From an uncultured bacterium (GTDB lineage: Bacteria > Planctomycetota > UBA1135 > UBA2386), in the NCBI GenBank assembly GCA_937906475.1, contig CALCZA010000026.1, positions 1 to 64,000 on the forward strand: a stretch of 64,000 bases of DNA, written 5' to 3'. The notes beneath the pieces were generated by a model. It was not told where the DNA came from and did no database searches. It saw nothing but the letters and a program-made list of their open reading frames with translations. The position numbers and the translations under genes were made by a program. The stretch's first letter is position 1. Each line of letters starts with the position of its first letter. Shown here one piece after another: positions 24,639-32,941 of this stretch.

Positions 24639-26120
24639 ATGCGCGCCAACGCTTCGTTCTCGATCTCTCTGTCGATTCTGTCGGTAGCTGCCACCGCGAT
24701 CAGCCAAGAGCCGGAACGGCCGAACGTCATCGTTATCATTAGCGATGATCAGGGCTGGGCCGACATCGGCTACCACAATCCGAAGGTGTATTCGCCGCGC
24801 CTTGATGCGTTGGCTGCTGCCGGCGTCCAGTTCACGCAGCACTACGTGATGCCGCAGTGTACGCCGACGCGGGTCGCATTGATGACTGGGCGCTATCCAA
24901 GTCGCTTTGGACCTGGATCACAGCAGGCGAGCAACGCGCCGGCGTTCCCGATCGGAACACCGACGATGGCGTCGATGTTTACGGCGTGTGGCTATGAGAC
25001 TTACTTAGCTGGTAAGTGGCATCTTGGTTCGTCGAAGGAACACGGCCCCAATCAGCATGGCTTCCAGCACAGCTATGGTTCGCTAGCTGGTGCGATTGGC
25101 ATGTATGACCATCGCTACCGCACGGGCAAGTTCGCGGATACGTGGCATCGCGATGGCGACTTGATTGCAGGTGCTGAAAACGGTGTGCACGCAACCGATC
25201 TGTTGGCGCGCGAGGCGGTGCGCGTGATCGAGGCGGATCGCCAGCAACCGTTCTTCCTGTGTTTGACGTTCCAGTCGGTTCATACCCCGCTGGACGAGCG
25301 TGGTCGCTTCGTCGATCGGCCGACGCAGCTCGACCCCAAAGATCCCACCCGTTGGCTCGATGAAGATGAGATCGAGTGGTTCCACGATCCCAAGGGCTTG
25401 ATCCAGAGTGAGCAGGACCCGGAGAAGCGGTTGTTACTTGCCGCCGTGCACCACATGGACCATGCGGTTGGCCAAGTGATCGACGCCGTGAAAAAATCCG
25501 GCAGGGCGCAGGACACGTTGATCTTGTTCTCGTCGGACAACGGGCCGCAGGGCAGTTGGGGTGGCAACGCCTACCCGGATGACTTGAAGCTCACCGACTT
25601 CAATCAACCGCTGCCCATGCGTGGCAAGAAGACCGACGTCTACGAAGGTGGCATGCACGTTCCCGGCTTCGCCGTGTGGCCCGGCCACATCGAACCGAGA
25701 CAAGATGGCTCTGCGGTGCACATCATCGATTGGTTTCCGACGTTGGCTCGGTTGATTGGCTACGAGCCTAGTCAGCCACTCGACTGGGATGGCGTCGACA
25801 TTGGCAAGCAGATGTTTGGAGACGCGACTGCGACTGATCGGGCTGCCGACCGGGAACTGTATTGGCTGTGGAGCGCCTCAAGCAGTCGCTGGGCACTACG
25901 TCACGGTCGTTGGAAGATCGTTCGATATGGCAAGGGCGATCCGAAGGATGCCAACGCGTGGCAGCTGTTTGATCTGGACACAGACCCGATGGAGGAACAC
26001 AACGTCGCCAAACAACACTCTGACGTGTTGCAGGCGATGTATGCGCGCTTCTTGGTGCAGCGCAGCAAGGACAAGGTGCAGCGCAAGAAGGGCAAGAAGG
26101 GCAAGGGCGGCAAGCGCTAG
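24639..26120 (+). CDS. Secreted sulfatase (arylsulfatase family)
   Basis: A 493-residue exported sulfatase with a signal peptide in the first 22 residues. The formylglycine motif is C74-TPTR followed by VALMTGRYPSR. The metal site starts with ISDDQGW (Asp35-Asp36), and a later SSDNGPQ supplies more metal ligands. It needs formylglycine-generating enzyme for activation, which is not encoded here. The C-terminus is unusually Lys/Arg-rich (about the last 25 residues). It is convergent with another sulfatase, with 6 nt between stops. Planctomycetes carry many such enzymes for sulfated polysaccharides; the exact substrate cannot be read from sequence. Confidence 0.92.
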   Translation: MRANASFSISLSILSVAATAISQEPERPNVIVIISDDQGWADIGYHNPKVYSPRLDALAAAGVQFTQHYVMPQCTPTRVALMTGRYPSRFGPGSQQASNAPAFPIGTPTMASMFTACGYETYLAGKWHLGSSKEHGPNQHGFQHSYGSLAGAIGMYDHRYRTGKFADTWHRDGDLIAGAENGVHATDLLAREAVRVIEADRQQPFFLCLTFQSVHTPLDERGRFVDRPTQLDPKDPTRWLDEDEIEWFHDPKGLIQSEQDPEKRLLLAAVHHMDHAVGQVIDAVKKSGRAQDTLILFSSDNGPQGSWGGNAYPDDLKLTDFNQPLPMRGKKTDVYEGGMHVPGFAVWPGHIEPRQDGSAVHIIDWFPTLARLIGYEPSQPLDWDGVDIGKQMFGDATATDRAADRELYWLWSASSSRWALRHGRWKIVRYGKGDPKDANAWQLFDLDTDPMEEHNVAKQHSDVLQAMYARFLVQRSKDKVQRKKGKKGKGGKR

Positions 26121-26126
26121 GGGCCG

Positions 26127-27569
26127 TTATCGAGGCGTCTCGAGTGGTTGCACGAGCTGGTAGGTCTTGTCGTAGAACTTGCGATTGAACGCCGACCACA
26201 TCACCGCGCTCGACCACATTGGCGGCCGTTCGTGCGATTCTTCCCACCGGGTCAGCACCGCCATCAGTTCGGTTACACGTTGCGGCTGTTCGGCCGCGAG
26301 ATTCTGCTGCTCGGCGATGTCGGTCTGCAGGTTGTAGAGCTGCGGCGGTGCGAACGGTGTCCGCACGAGTTTCCACTCTGCCTGACGCACCGCGGCGCCG
26401 CGCATCATCATGCGCCAACATAGCGATTCGTGCGGCGCGCCTTGTTGTTGCTTCGAGCCGAAGAACGGCAGCAAGTTGACGCCATCATAAATGCGCTGTT
26501 TCCGCCCTCGGCCGTTGCCGATGGTCTCTGGTTCGATGGCGCTACCAGCTGCTGCCAGCACGGTCGGCAAGATGTCGAGCGAGATGACGGGTTGCTGGTA
26601 GGTCTGCTGGGGTTCGATGTGGCCCGGCCACGACCAGATCATCGGCACGCGCAAGCCACCTTCGAGGAACGTGCCCTTCTCGCCGCGTAGCGGTGCGTTG
26701 ATCGCCGAACTGGCGTAGACCGAGCCACCATTGTCGCTGAGGAAGACGATCAACGTGTCCTTGGTTAGCTTGCGGTTGGCGAGGAACTGTCGGATGCGGC
26801 CAATGTTCTGATCCATGCAATGCTGCATGGCCACGTAGTTGCGACGCCGCTTGTTCTCGATGTGATCCGCGGCGTCGTAGTCTTGCTGCTTCGCCTGCAT
26901 CGGCGCGTGCGGTGTGTTGTAGCTCAGGTAGACGAACCACGGTTGCTTACTCTGCTTAGCTTCGTGGCGTTCGATGAACGCGATCGACTCGGTCGTGAAC
27001 CAGTCCGTCAGGTATGGCTCGTCGATTGCCTTGACCTTGTCGTCGTTGCGATACAACCGGTGCTTGTCTGGCGTTGGGAAGTAGCCATGGCTGCCGTTGC
27101 GCATGCCGAAGAAGTAGTCGAAGCCACGCTGGTTCGGCAGTTGCCAGTCGAGGTGTTCGCCGACGTGCCACTTGCCGATGCAAGCGGTCGCATAGCCAAG
27201 GTCGCTGAGTCGGTCGGCGATGGTTTGCTCGTCTTTTGGAATCGAAAGTGAGCCTTCGCTGTAGACCGAGGTATCGCTGATCAGATTATGTTCGAACCCG
27301 AATCGATTCTGGTAGCGACCAGTCAGTAAGCCCGCGCGCGAGGGTGCGCAAACGCTGGCGCTGACGTAACCATCGGTGCATCGTACTCCGGAAGCCGCCA
27401 GTGCATCGAGGTTGGGCGTTGCGATCTGCTTGCTGCCATAGCAGCCAAGATCGCCGTAGCCCATGTCGTCGGCGACGATCACTAGCACGTTCGGTGGACC
27501 TTGTGCCGCTAGGGCGGCGGTTGCCGAGAGCACGGCAAGCATGGCGCGAACGACGAGGCTGGGCTGCAT
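26127..27569 (-). CDS. Secreted sulfatase (arylsulfatase A-like)
   Basis: A 480-residue exported enzyme with a clear signal peptide (LVVRAMLAVLSATAALAAQ). The modification motif is C74-APSR followed by AGLLTGRYQNRFG, and the metal-binding motifs are VADDMGYGDLG and FLSDNGG. The C-terminal part has the usual sulfatase strand with LRGEKGTFLEGGLRVPMIWSWPG-like sequence. It is divergent from the double sulfatase gene across 172 nt and convergent with the preceding one. The three genes probably act on the same type of sulfated glycan, but no glycoside hydrolase or TonB-type uptake system accompanies them. Confidence 0.93.
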   Translation of the reverse strand: MQPSLVVRAMLAVLSATAALAAQGPPNVLVIVADDMGYGDLGCYGSKQIATPNLDALAASGVRCTDGYVSASVCAPSRAGLLTGRYQNRFGFEHNLISDTSVYSEGSLSIPKDEQTIADRLSDLGYATACIGKWHVGEHLDWQLPNQRGFDYFFGMRNGSHGYFPTPDKHRLYRNDDKVKAIDEPYLTDWFTTESIAFIERHEAKQSKQPWFVYLSYNTPHAPMQAKQQDYDAADHIENKRRRNYVAMQHCMDQNIGRIRQFLANRKLTKDTLIVFLSDNGGSVYASSAINAPLRGEKGTFLEGGLRVPMIWSWPGHIEPQQTYQQPVISLDILPTVLAAAGSAIEPETIGNGRGRKQRIYDGVNLLPFFGSKQQQGAPHESLCWRMMMRGAAVRQAEWKLVRTPFAPPQLYNLQTDIAEQQNLAAEQPQRVTELMAVLTRWEESHERPPMWSSAVMWSAFNRKFYDKTYQLVQPLETPR

Positions 27570-27722
27570 GCCTCTAGTTTCTATTGCAGAGTTGCGGTGC
27601 TCGCAGCACGAATCCGGTGCGCGTGAGCGTCACGGGGCCTACAGAGAGCAGTTTCATCGCCTTCTATGCGGCTTCGCGGCCACTGGTTCTGTTGGCCTTC
27701 GTCGTTATGGCGAGGCGAACAC

Positions 27723-27741
27723 GATAGCCTAGTCAGCTATC
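27723..27741 (+). promoter_or_regulatory. Hairpin at the ribosome-binding position of the double sulfatase
   Basis: GATAGC and GCTATC form a 6-bp stem around a 7-nt loop and end directly before the ATG. No Shine-Dalgarno sequence is present. The 172-nt divergent gap must hold promoters in both directions; I see none I would score. Confidence 0.3.
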
Positions 27742-30700
27742 ATGCTGACGCTACGACTGCTGTTGCTCGTGCTTGTCTCCGCGGGATTTGCCTCTGCGCA
27801 AACTAAGGCCCGGCCAAACATTGTCTGGTTGGTTGCCGAAGACATGAGTCCATGGCTCGGTTGCTATGGCGACACCACGGTGCCTACGCCGAATTGCGAC
27901 CGGTTGGCCCGCGAGGGCATTCGCTATGCGAACGCGTTTGCGACGTCGCCGGTCTGTGCGCCGGCGCGCTCGTCGCTGATCACTGGGATGTATGCAACGC
28001 GCATCGGCACCATGCAGATGCGCAATAACAAGCCGAGCAAGGCCGCGGTTGAGAAAGACCCTGACGCGTACAAGGAGATCCCAGGTTACGAGGGGGTTCC
28101 GCCAGCGTTCGTGCGCTGCTTCCCGGAGTTGTTGCGGAAGCAGGGCTACTACTGCACGAACAACGCAAAAAAAGACTACCAGTTTCAGGAGCCATCGACG
28201 GTCTGGGACCAGTCGAACGGCAAGGCGCATTGGCGCGGCAGGGCTGCAGGTCAGCCGTTCTTCGCCGTCTTCAACTATGGCGGCACGCACGAGAGCGGTG
28301 CGTTCCCTTCCCGCAAGCCAAGCCCTGACGCGGTCGCGGTCGAGGACGTGCCCGTCCCGCCGATCTATCCTGATACCAAGAACGTGCGCGCGGCGATGAA
28401 GCGCACCTACGACAACATCGCAGCCATGGACCGCTGGGTCGGCAAGAAGCTAAAGGATTTGGAGGAGGCAGGTCTGCTCGACCGTACGGTCGTGATGTAT
28501 TACAGCGACCATGGCGTTGGCTTGCCGCGCGGCAAGCGTTCGTGCTACGACACTGGCACGCGGGTGCCACTGATGGTGCGCTTCCCTGATCAACGTCGCG
28601 CTGGCGAGACGGAAAAGCGCGTGGTGCAGTTTGTCGACTTCGGTCCGACAGTCCTCTCATTATGTGGCGTCAATCCGGACTCGCGACTCGATGGCATACC
28701 GTTCTTAGGTAAGCATCGCCGCAACGGTACGGGGTATGCCTATAGCCACTCCGACCGCTTTGACGCGGTCTACGATCGTCAACGCAGCGTTACCGACGGC
28801 AGGTTCCGTTACGTTCGCAACTACATCACCGACCAGCCCTATTTGATCGCCAACGCCTACCGCGAGCGGATTCCGATGACGGCGGACCTCTACGCGCTGC
28901 GCGGCCGCCGCGATGTCCCTGCGGCCCAGTGGCAGTTCGCGGTCACGGATAGGCCAGTAGAAGAACTCTACGACTCCCAGATGGATCCTTGGGAGACCAA
29001 CAACCTGATCCATCGGCCGCTAGCCGGAATAGTCGTCGAGGGCTTGCGTGAGCGCCTCGATGATTGGATCGAGGATACCGGCGATCTGGGCTTCGTCTTG
29101 CCGGAGTCTAGGTTGGTGCGTGAGCACATTTGGCCGCCAGATGGTAAGCAACCGACGACGCCGAAGGCCGAGATGCGGCAGGCGGCGGGTGCGATCGCCA
29201 GCGTCGTGACCTTGTCCTGTAAGGAACCGGGCGCATCGATTGGTTATCGGGTGCTACCTGCTAAGAAGAACGCGCCGTGGACTGTCTACAGCAAGCCGTT
29301 TGTGGTTCGTGAAAGCCAGCGCATCGAAGTCGTTACCCATCGCATTGGCTGGCGGCGCAACACCGCGCGCTTCGAGGTCGCGCCGCACAAGCGCCAGCAG
29401 GTGAAAGCGCGCGCCGACGCGCCCAATGTCGTCGTCATCGTCGCCGATGACCTTGGCTTCATGGACATTGGGGCCAACAACCCGAACTGTCTCTACGACA
29501 CGCCCAACATCGATCGCCTGTCGCGCTCGGCGATGCGATTCACGAACGGCTACGCGGCCTGCTCAGTGTGTTCGCCGACGCGCTACGCGTTGATGACTGG
29601 TCGCTACCCGTCGCGTGTCGATGCGACCAACTACTTCATGGGTAGGCGGGCAGCCAAGTTCAAGCCGGCACTGGCCAGTGACCGTATGGAGATCGATGAA
29701 CGCACCATCGCCGAGGAACTTGGTGACCGCGGTTATGCGACGTTCTTTGCCGGCAAGTGGCACCTCGGTCCGACGGCCGAATACTGGCCGAAGAACCAAG
29801 GCTTCGACGTCAATCGCGGCGGTTTCCATCGCGGCGGTCCCTACGGCGGCAAAAAGTACTTCTCGCCCTATGGCAACCCGCGACTGAAGGATGGTCCCGA
29901 TGGGGAGCACTTGCCAGCCCGATTAGCGCAGGAAGCGTGCGACTTCATTGAGCAGAACAAGGACGGTGCCTTCCTGACCTACCTGTCGTTCTATTCGGTG
30001 CATACGCCGTTGATTGGTCGCAAGGATCTGATCGAGAAATACAAGCAACGCATCGCCGCACTGCCCGACGACGGTTCGCCAGAGTTTGGTCCCGAAGAAC
30101 AGTCCTACAACAACGGCAAGCCACGTCGGGTGCGATTGCAGCAGCGACACGCGGTCTATGCCGCGATGGTGGAGGCCATGGATCAGGCCGTCGGCAAGGT
30201 GCTCGACAAGTTGGCGGCGCTCGGTCTCGATGACAATACGATCGTCGTATTCACGTCGGACAACGGCGGCCTGTCGACGAGTGAAGGTTCGCCAACCAGC
30301 AACTTACCGCTGCGTGGCGGCAAGGGTTGGATGTACGAGGGCGGCATTCGCGAGCCGTGGATTTGGCGCGTGCCTGGCGTGACCAAGGCCGGCACGACGT
30401 GTGCCGTGCCGATGAGCAGCGTCGACTTGTTGCCAACAGTGTTGGAGTTGACTGGCCATCGAGCGGCGTCGCAAGAAATCGATGGGGTCAGCATTGCCTC
30501 GCCGCTGCGCGCGCAGCCAATGCCCGAGCGGGCGCTGTTCTGGCACTATCCGCACTACGGCAACCAGGGCGGCTTCCCGAGTGGCGCGATTCGTTTAGGT
30601 CAGTGGAAGTTGATCGAGCGACTCGAAGATGGCCGCGTGCACTTGTTTGATCTTGCCAACGACATCAGTGAACAGAGCGACCTTGCCAAGGACCAACCAG

Positions 30701-30807
30701 AACGCGTCGCGAAGTTGCGTGACATGCTGCACGCGTGGTATCGCAAGATGGATGCGAAGTTCCTGCGCGAGCACAAGGGCGCGGTCCCGTGGCGGCCTAA
30801 GAACTAG
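27742..30807 (+). CDS. Two-domain sulfatase: SGSH-like plus arylsulfatase-like
   Basis: A 1021-residue exported protein with two complete sulfatase modules. A signal peptide covers residues 1-19. Module one (about 24-440) resembles N-sulfoglucosamine sulfohydrolase-type enzymes: AEDMSPWLGCYG, and C72-APAR with SSLITGMYATRIG. Residues about 480-550 look like the C-terminal strand domain often attached to such sulfatases (GYRVLPAKKNAPWTVYSKPF). Module two (about 558-1015) has VADDLGFMDIG, C610-SPTR with YALMTGRYPSR, and FTSDNGG. Each module has its own formylglycine Cys, so two sulfate esters or N-sulfates could be removed by one chain. The frame is continuous, and no stop or start sits at the junction. 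Confidence 0.9.
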   Translation: MLTLRLLLLVLVSAGFASAQTKARPNIVWLVAEDMSPWLGCYGDTTVPTPNCDRLAREGIRYANAFATSPVCAPARSSLITGMYATRIGTMQMRNNKPSKAAVEKDPDAYKEIPGYEGVPPAFVRCFPELLRKQGYYCTNNAKKDYQFQEPSTVWDQSNGKAHWRGRAAGQPFFAVFNYGGTHESGAFPSRKPSPDAVAVEDVPVPPIYPDTKNVRAAMKRTYDNIAAMDRWVGKKLKDLEEAGLLDRTVVMYYSDHGVGLPRGKRSCYDTGTRVPLMVRFPDQRRAGETEKRVVQFVDFGPTVLSLCGVNPDSRLDGIPFLGKHRRNGTGYAYSHSDRFDAVYDRQRSVTDGRFRYVRNYITDQPYLIANAYRERIPMTADLYALRGRRDVPAAQWQFAVTDRPVEELYDSQMDPWETNNLIHRPLAGIVVEGLRERLDDWIEDTGDLGFVLPESRLVREHIWPPDGKQPTTPKAEMRQAAGAIASVVTLSCKEPGASIGYRVLPAKKNAPWTVYSKPFVVRESQRIEVVTHRIGWRRNTARFEVAPHKRQQVKARADAPNVVVIVADDLGFMDIGANNPNCLYDTPNIDRLSRSAMRFTNGYAACSVCSPTRYALMTGRYPSRVDATNYFMGRRAAKFKPALASDRMEIDERTIAEELGDRGYATFFAGKWHLGPTAEYWPKNQGFDVNRGGFHRGGPYGGKKYFSPYGNPRLKDGPDGEHLPARLAQEACDFIEQNKDGAFLTYLSFYSVHTPLIGRKDLIEKYKQRIAALPDDGSPEFGPEEQSYNNGKPRRVRLQQRHAVYAAMVEAMDQAVGKVLDKLAALGLDDNTIVVFTSDNGGLSTSEGSPTSNLPLRGGKGWMYEGGIREPWIWRVPGVTKAGTTCAVPMSSVDLLPTVLELTGHRAASQEIDGVSIASPLRAQPMPERALFWHYPHYGNQGGFPSGAIRLGQWKLIERLEDGRVHLFDLANDISEQSDLAKDQPERVAKLRDMLHAWYRKMDAKFLREHKGAVPWRPKN

Positions 30808-30836
30808 CCGCCTTACGGATCAAGTGCTTGCGATGC

Positions 30837-31622
30837 CTATCGACCAGCTTGGCTAGACTTTGCCTGCTTGGCTGACTTCGGAGTCCAGCCCTTCTCCTCT
30901 TGCACGATGCGCGGGATCATCTTGCGCAGCATCTTGGCTCGCTCGAGTGGATCGGGGTGCGTGCTCATCCATTCTGGACCACTGCTGCCGAGTTCGGCCA
31001 TGCGTTCCCAAACCTTCGGGGCTTCGTTCGGATTGAAGCCAGCGCGGATCGCGTAGCGAATGCCCCAGATGTCAGCCTCCGTTTCGTGGCCGCGGCTGTA
31101 GGGGAGGGTGACGGCGTATTGGCCGATGACGCCGATCGCGCCCATGAGTTGGGCACGTGTCTCCGATTCCATCTCTGCGCTACCGAGGCCAGCATCGATG
31201 ACGGCCATGGTCACGCCATTGAGTTGGTTGCTTGTCATGCGCTTGCCCCCGTGGCGTTGGGTGGCGTGCGCGACTTCGTGGCCCATGACCGCGGCTAGGC
31301 CGTCGATGTTCTTGGTCAGTGGCAGGATGCCGGTGTAGATCGCGATGCGACCATTTGGCAGGCAGAATGCATTGGGCACGTTGTCTGCTTTCAGAAGCTT
31401 GGCCTGCCACGGGAAGTTCTCATCTGCGGCAGCAGCGATCCGCCGAGTGACTTCTTGGACCATCTCGTATTCCGCGCCGCTGGTAACTTCTGGATACTCT
31501 GCGGTGGCTTGCTGGTAGGCCTGGACGCTCAGCGGTTCGAGTTGCTCGTCGGTGTAGAAGTTGAGTCCGCAGCCTGAGAGCAGGAGTAACGACAGAACGG
31601 ACAAACGAACGAAATTCCGCAT
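30837..31622 (-). CDS. M48-family metalloprotease lipoprotein
   Basis: A 261-residue zinc protease anchored by a lipoprotein signal (SLLLLSGC, lipidated Cys18). The active site is HEVAH (H115, E116, H119), and the third ligand is the first Glu of HETEAD near residue 180. It is related to the periplasmic M48 proteases LoiP, YcaL and BepA that survey outer-membrane proteins, but lacks a TPR tail. It ends with a basic Lys/Ser tail. It is convergent with the double sulfatase gene and divergent from the thiolase gene. Confidence 0.92.
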   Translation of the reverse strand: MRNFVRLSVLSLLLLSGCGLNFYTDEQLEPLSVQAYQQATAEYPEVTSGAEYEMVQEVTRRIAAAADENFPWQAKLLKADNVPNAFCLPNGRIAIYTGILPLTKNIDGLAAVMGHEVAHATQRHGGKRMTSNQLNGVTMAVIDAGLGSAEMESETRAQLMGAIGVIGQYAVTLPYSRGHETEADIWGIRYAIRAGFNPNEAPKVWERMAELGSSGPEWMSTHPDPLERAKMLRKMIPRIVQEEKGWTPKSAKQAKSSQAGR

Positions 31623-31706
31623 TGGACCATGTTACGGCGGTTGTGTCCGGGAGCCAGAGCAGGTTTCCCCAGCCGTAGGCGCGCAAGCCTTGCGTCGCCC
31701 CGCTCC

Positions 31707-32924
31707 ATGGCCGATGCTCCGCCGATGCAAGCAGATTTGGTGATTGTCGGCGGCGCGCGTACCGCCATGACGGAATACTCGGGTACGCCCGGTTTCGGTA
31801 AGTTTAAGAATGTCTCCGCGATCGATCTTGGCGCCCACGCAGCCAAGGCTGCGCTGGAGCGCGCGGGTGTGAAGCCCGAAATGGTCGACGAAACCTTCGT
31901 CGGCAACGCCGCGCAAAGCAGCAGTGATGCCATCTACGGCGCTCGCCACGTTGCCTTGAAGGCTGGCGTGCCATTCGACAAGCCGGCTCTGACTGTCAAC
32001 CGCTTGTGCGGTTCCGGCATCCAGTCAGTCGTCTCGGCGGCGCACTCGATGTTGCTTGGTGAGTCGAAGCTCTGCCTCGCGGGCGGCATGGAAAATATGA
32101 GCCAGGTGCCGCACGTGATTCGCGGCGCGCGCGAAGGCTTCCGCTTTGGTCAGGAGCAGAAGATTGAAGACCTGTTGTTTGCCGCTCTCTACGACCCGTA
32201 CTGCAAGTTCTTCATGGCGCAGACCGCCGAGAACGTTGCTAAGAAGATCGGCATCTCGCGCGAAGAGCAGGATGAATACGCACTGCGCAGTCACCAACTC
32301 GGTGCCGCCGCTGTCAAGGCTGGCAAGTTCGCCGCTGAGATTGCGCCGATGACGGTCACTAAGGGACGCAAGGAGTTCGTTGTCGATAGCGATGACCACA
32401 TCAAGCCGGAGACGACGCTCGAAGGCTTGACCAAGTTGCGCGCGGCGTTCGGTAAGGAAGGCACGGTCACGGCCGGCAACGCGTCAGGCATTGTCGACGG
32501 CGCTGCGATGTTGGTTGTCACGACCGCCGAGCACGCCAAGGAGCATGGCCTCAACGTCAAGGCTCGGATCAAGTCATGGGGCATCGCTGGCGTCGAGCCG
32601 GAACTGATGGGCATCGGTCCAGTTCCCGCGATCCAGAAGGCTTGTGCCAAGGCCGGCATTCAAGTGGGCGACTTGGACCTGATCGAAATCAACGAAGCGT
32701 TCTCGGCCCAATACCTCGGCTGCGAGAAGGAACTCGGCCTCGATCGCAACAAGTGCAACGTCAACGGTGGCGCGGTCGCGCTCGGTCACCCGCTCGGTGC
32801 GACTGGCACGCGGTTGCTGCTGACTCTCACCCGCGAGATGGAAGAGACCGGCAAGGCGCTCGGTTGTGCTTCGGCTTGCATTGGCGGTGGCCAAGGCATC
32901 GCCATGATCCTGGAGCGGGCGTAA
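31707..32924 (+). CDS. Acetyl-CoA acetyltransferase (thiolase family)
   Basis: A 405-residue thiolase that condenses or cleaves acyl-CoA. Active-site residues are Cys101 in RLCGSGIQSV, the His of INEAFSAQYL-type context and of GGAVALGHPLGATGTR, and the C-terminal Cys in ASACIGGGQG. I chose ATG 31707; an ATG 18 nt later is also possible, while the upstream in-frame start would add 26 unlikely residues. It lies 17 nt before the hydratase gene, whose GGAGGAG ribosome-binding site sits in the gap, so they probably form an operon. It could serve beta-oxidation or acetoacetyl-CoA synthesis. Confidence 0.92.
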   Translation: MADAPPMQADLVIVGGARTAMTEYSGTPGFGKFKNVSAIDLGAHAAKAALERAGVKPEMVDETFVGNAAQSSSDAIYGARHVALKAGVPFDKPALTVNRLCGSGIQSVVSAAHSMLLGESKLCLAGGMENMSQVPHVIRGAREGFRFGQEQKIEDLLFAALYDPYCKFFMAQTAENVAKKIGISREEQDEYALRSHQLGAAAVKAGKFAAEIAPMTVTKGRKEFVVDSDDHIKPETTLEGLTKLRAAFGKEGTVTAGNASGIVDGAAMLVVTTAEHAKEHGLNVKARIKSWGIAGVEPELMGIGPVPAIQKACAKAGIQVGDLDLIEINEAFSAQYLGCEKELGLDRNKCNVNGGAVALGHPLGATGTRLLLTLTREMEETGKALGCASACIGGGQGIAMILERA

Positions 32925-32941
32925 GCCCTGGAGGAGTTTCC

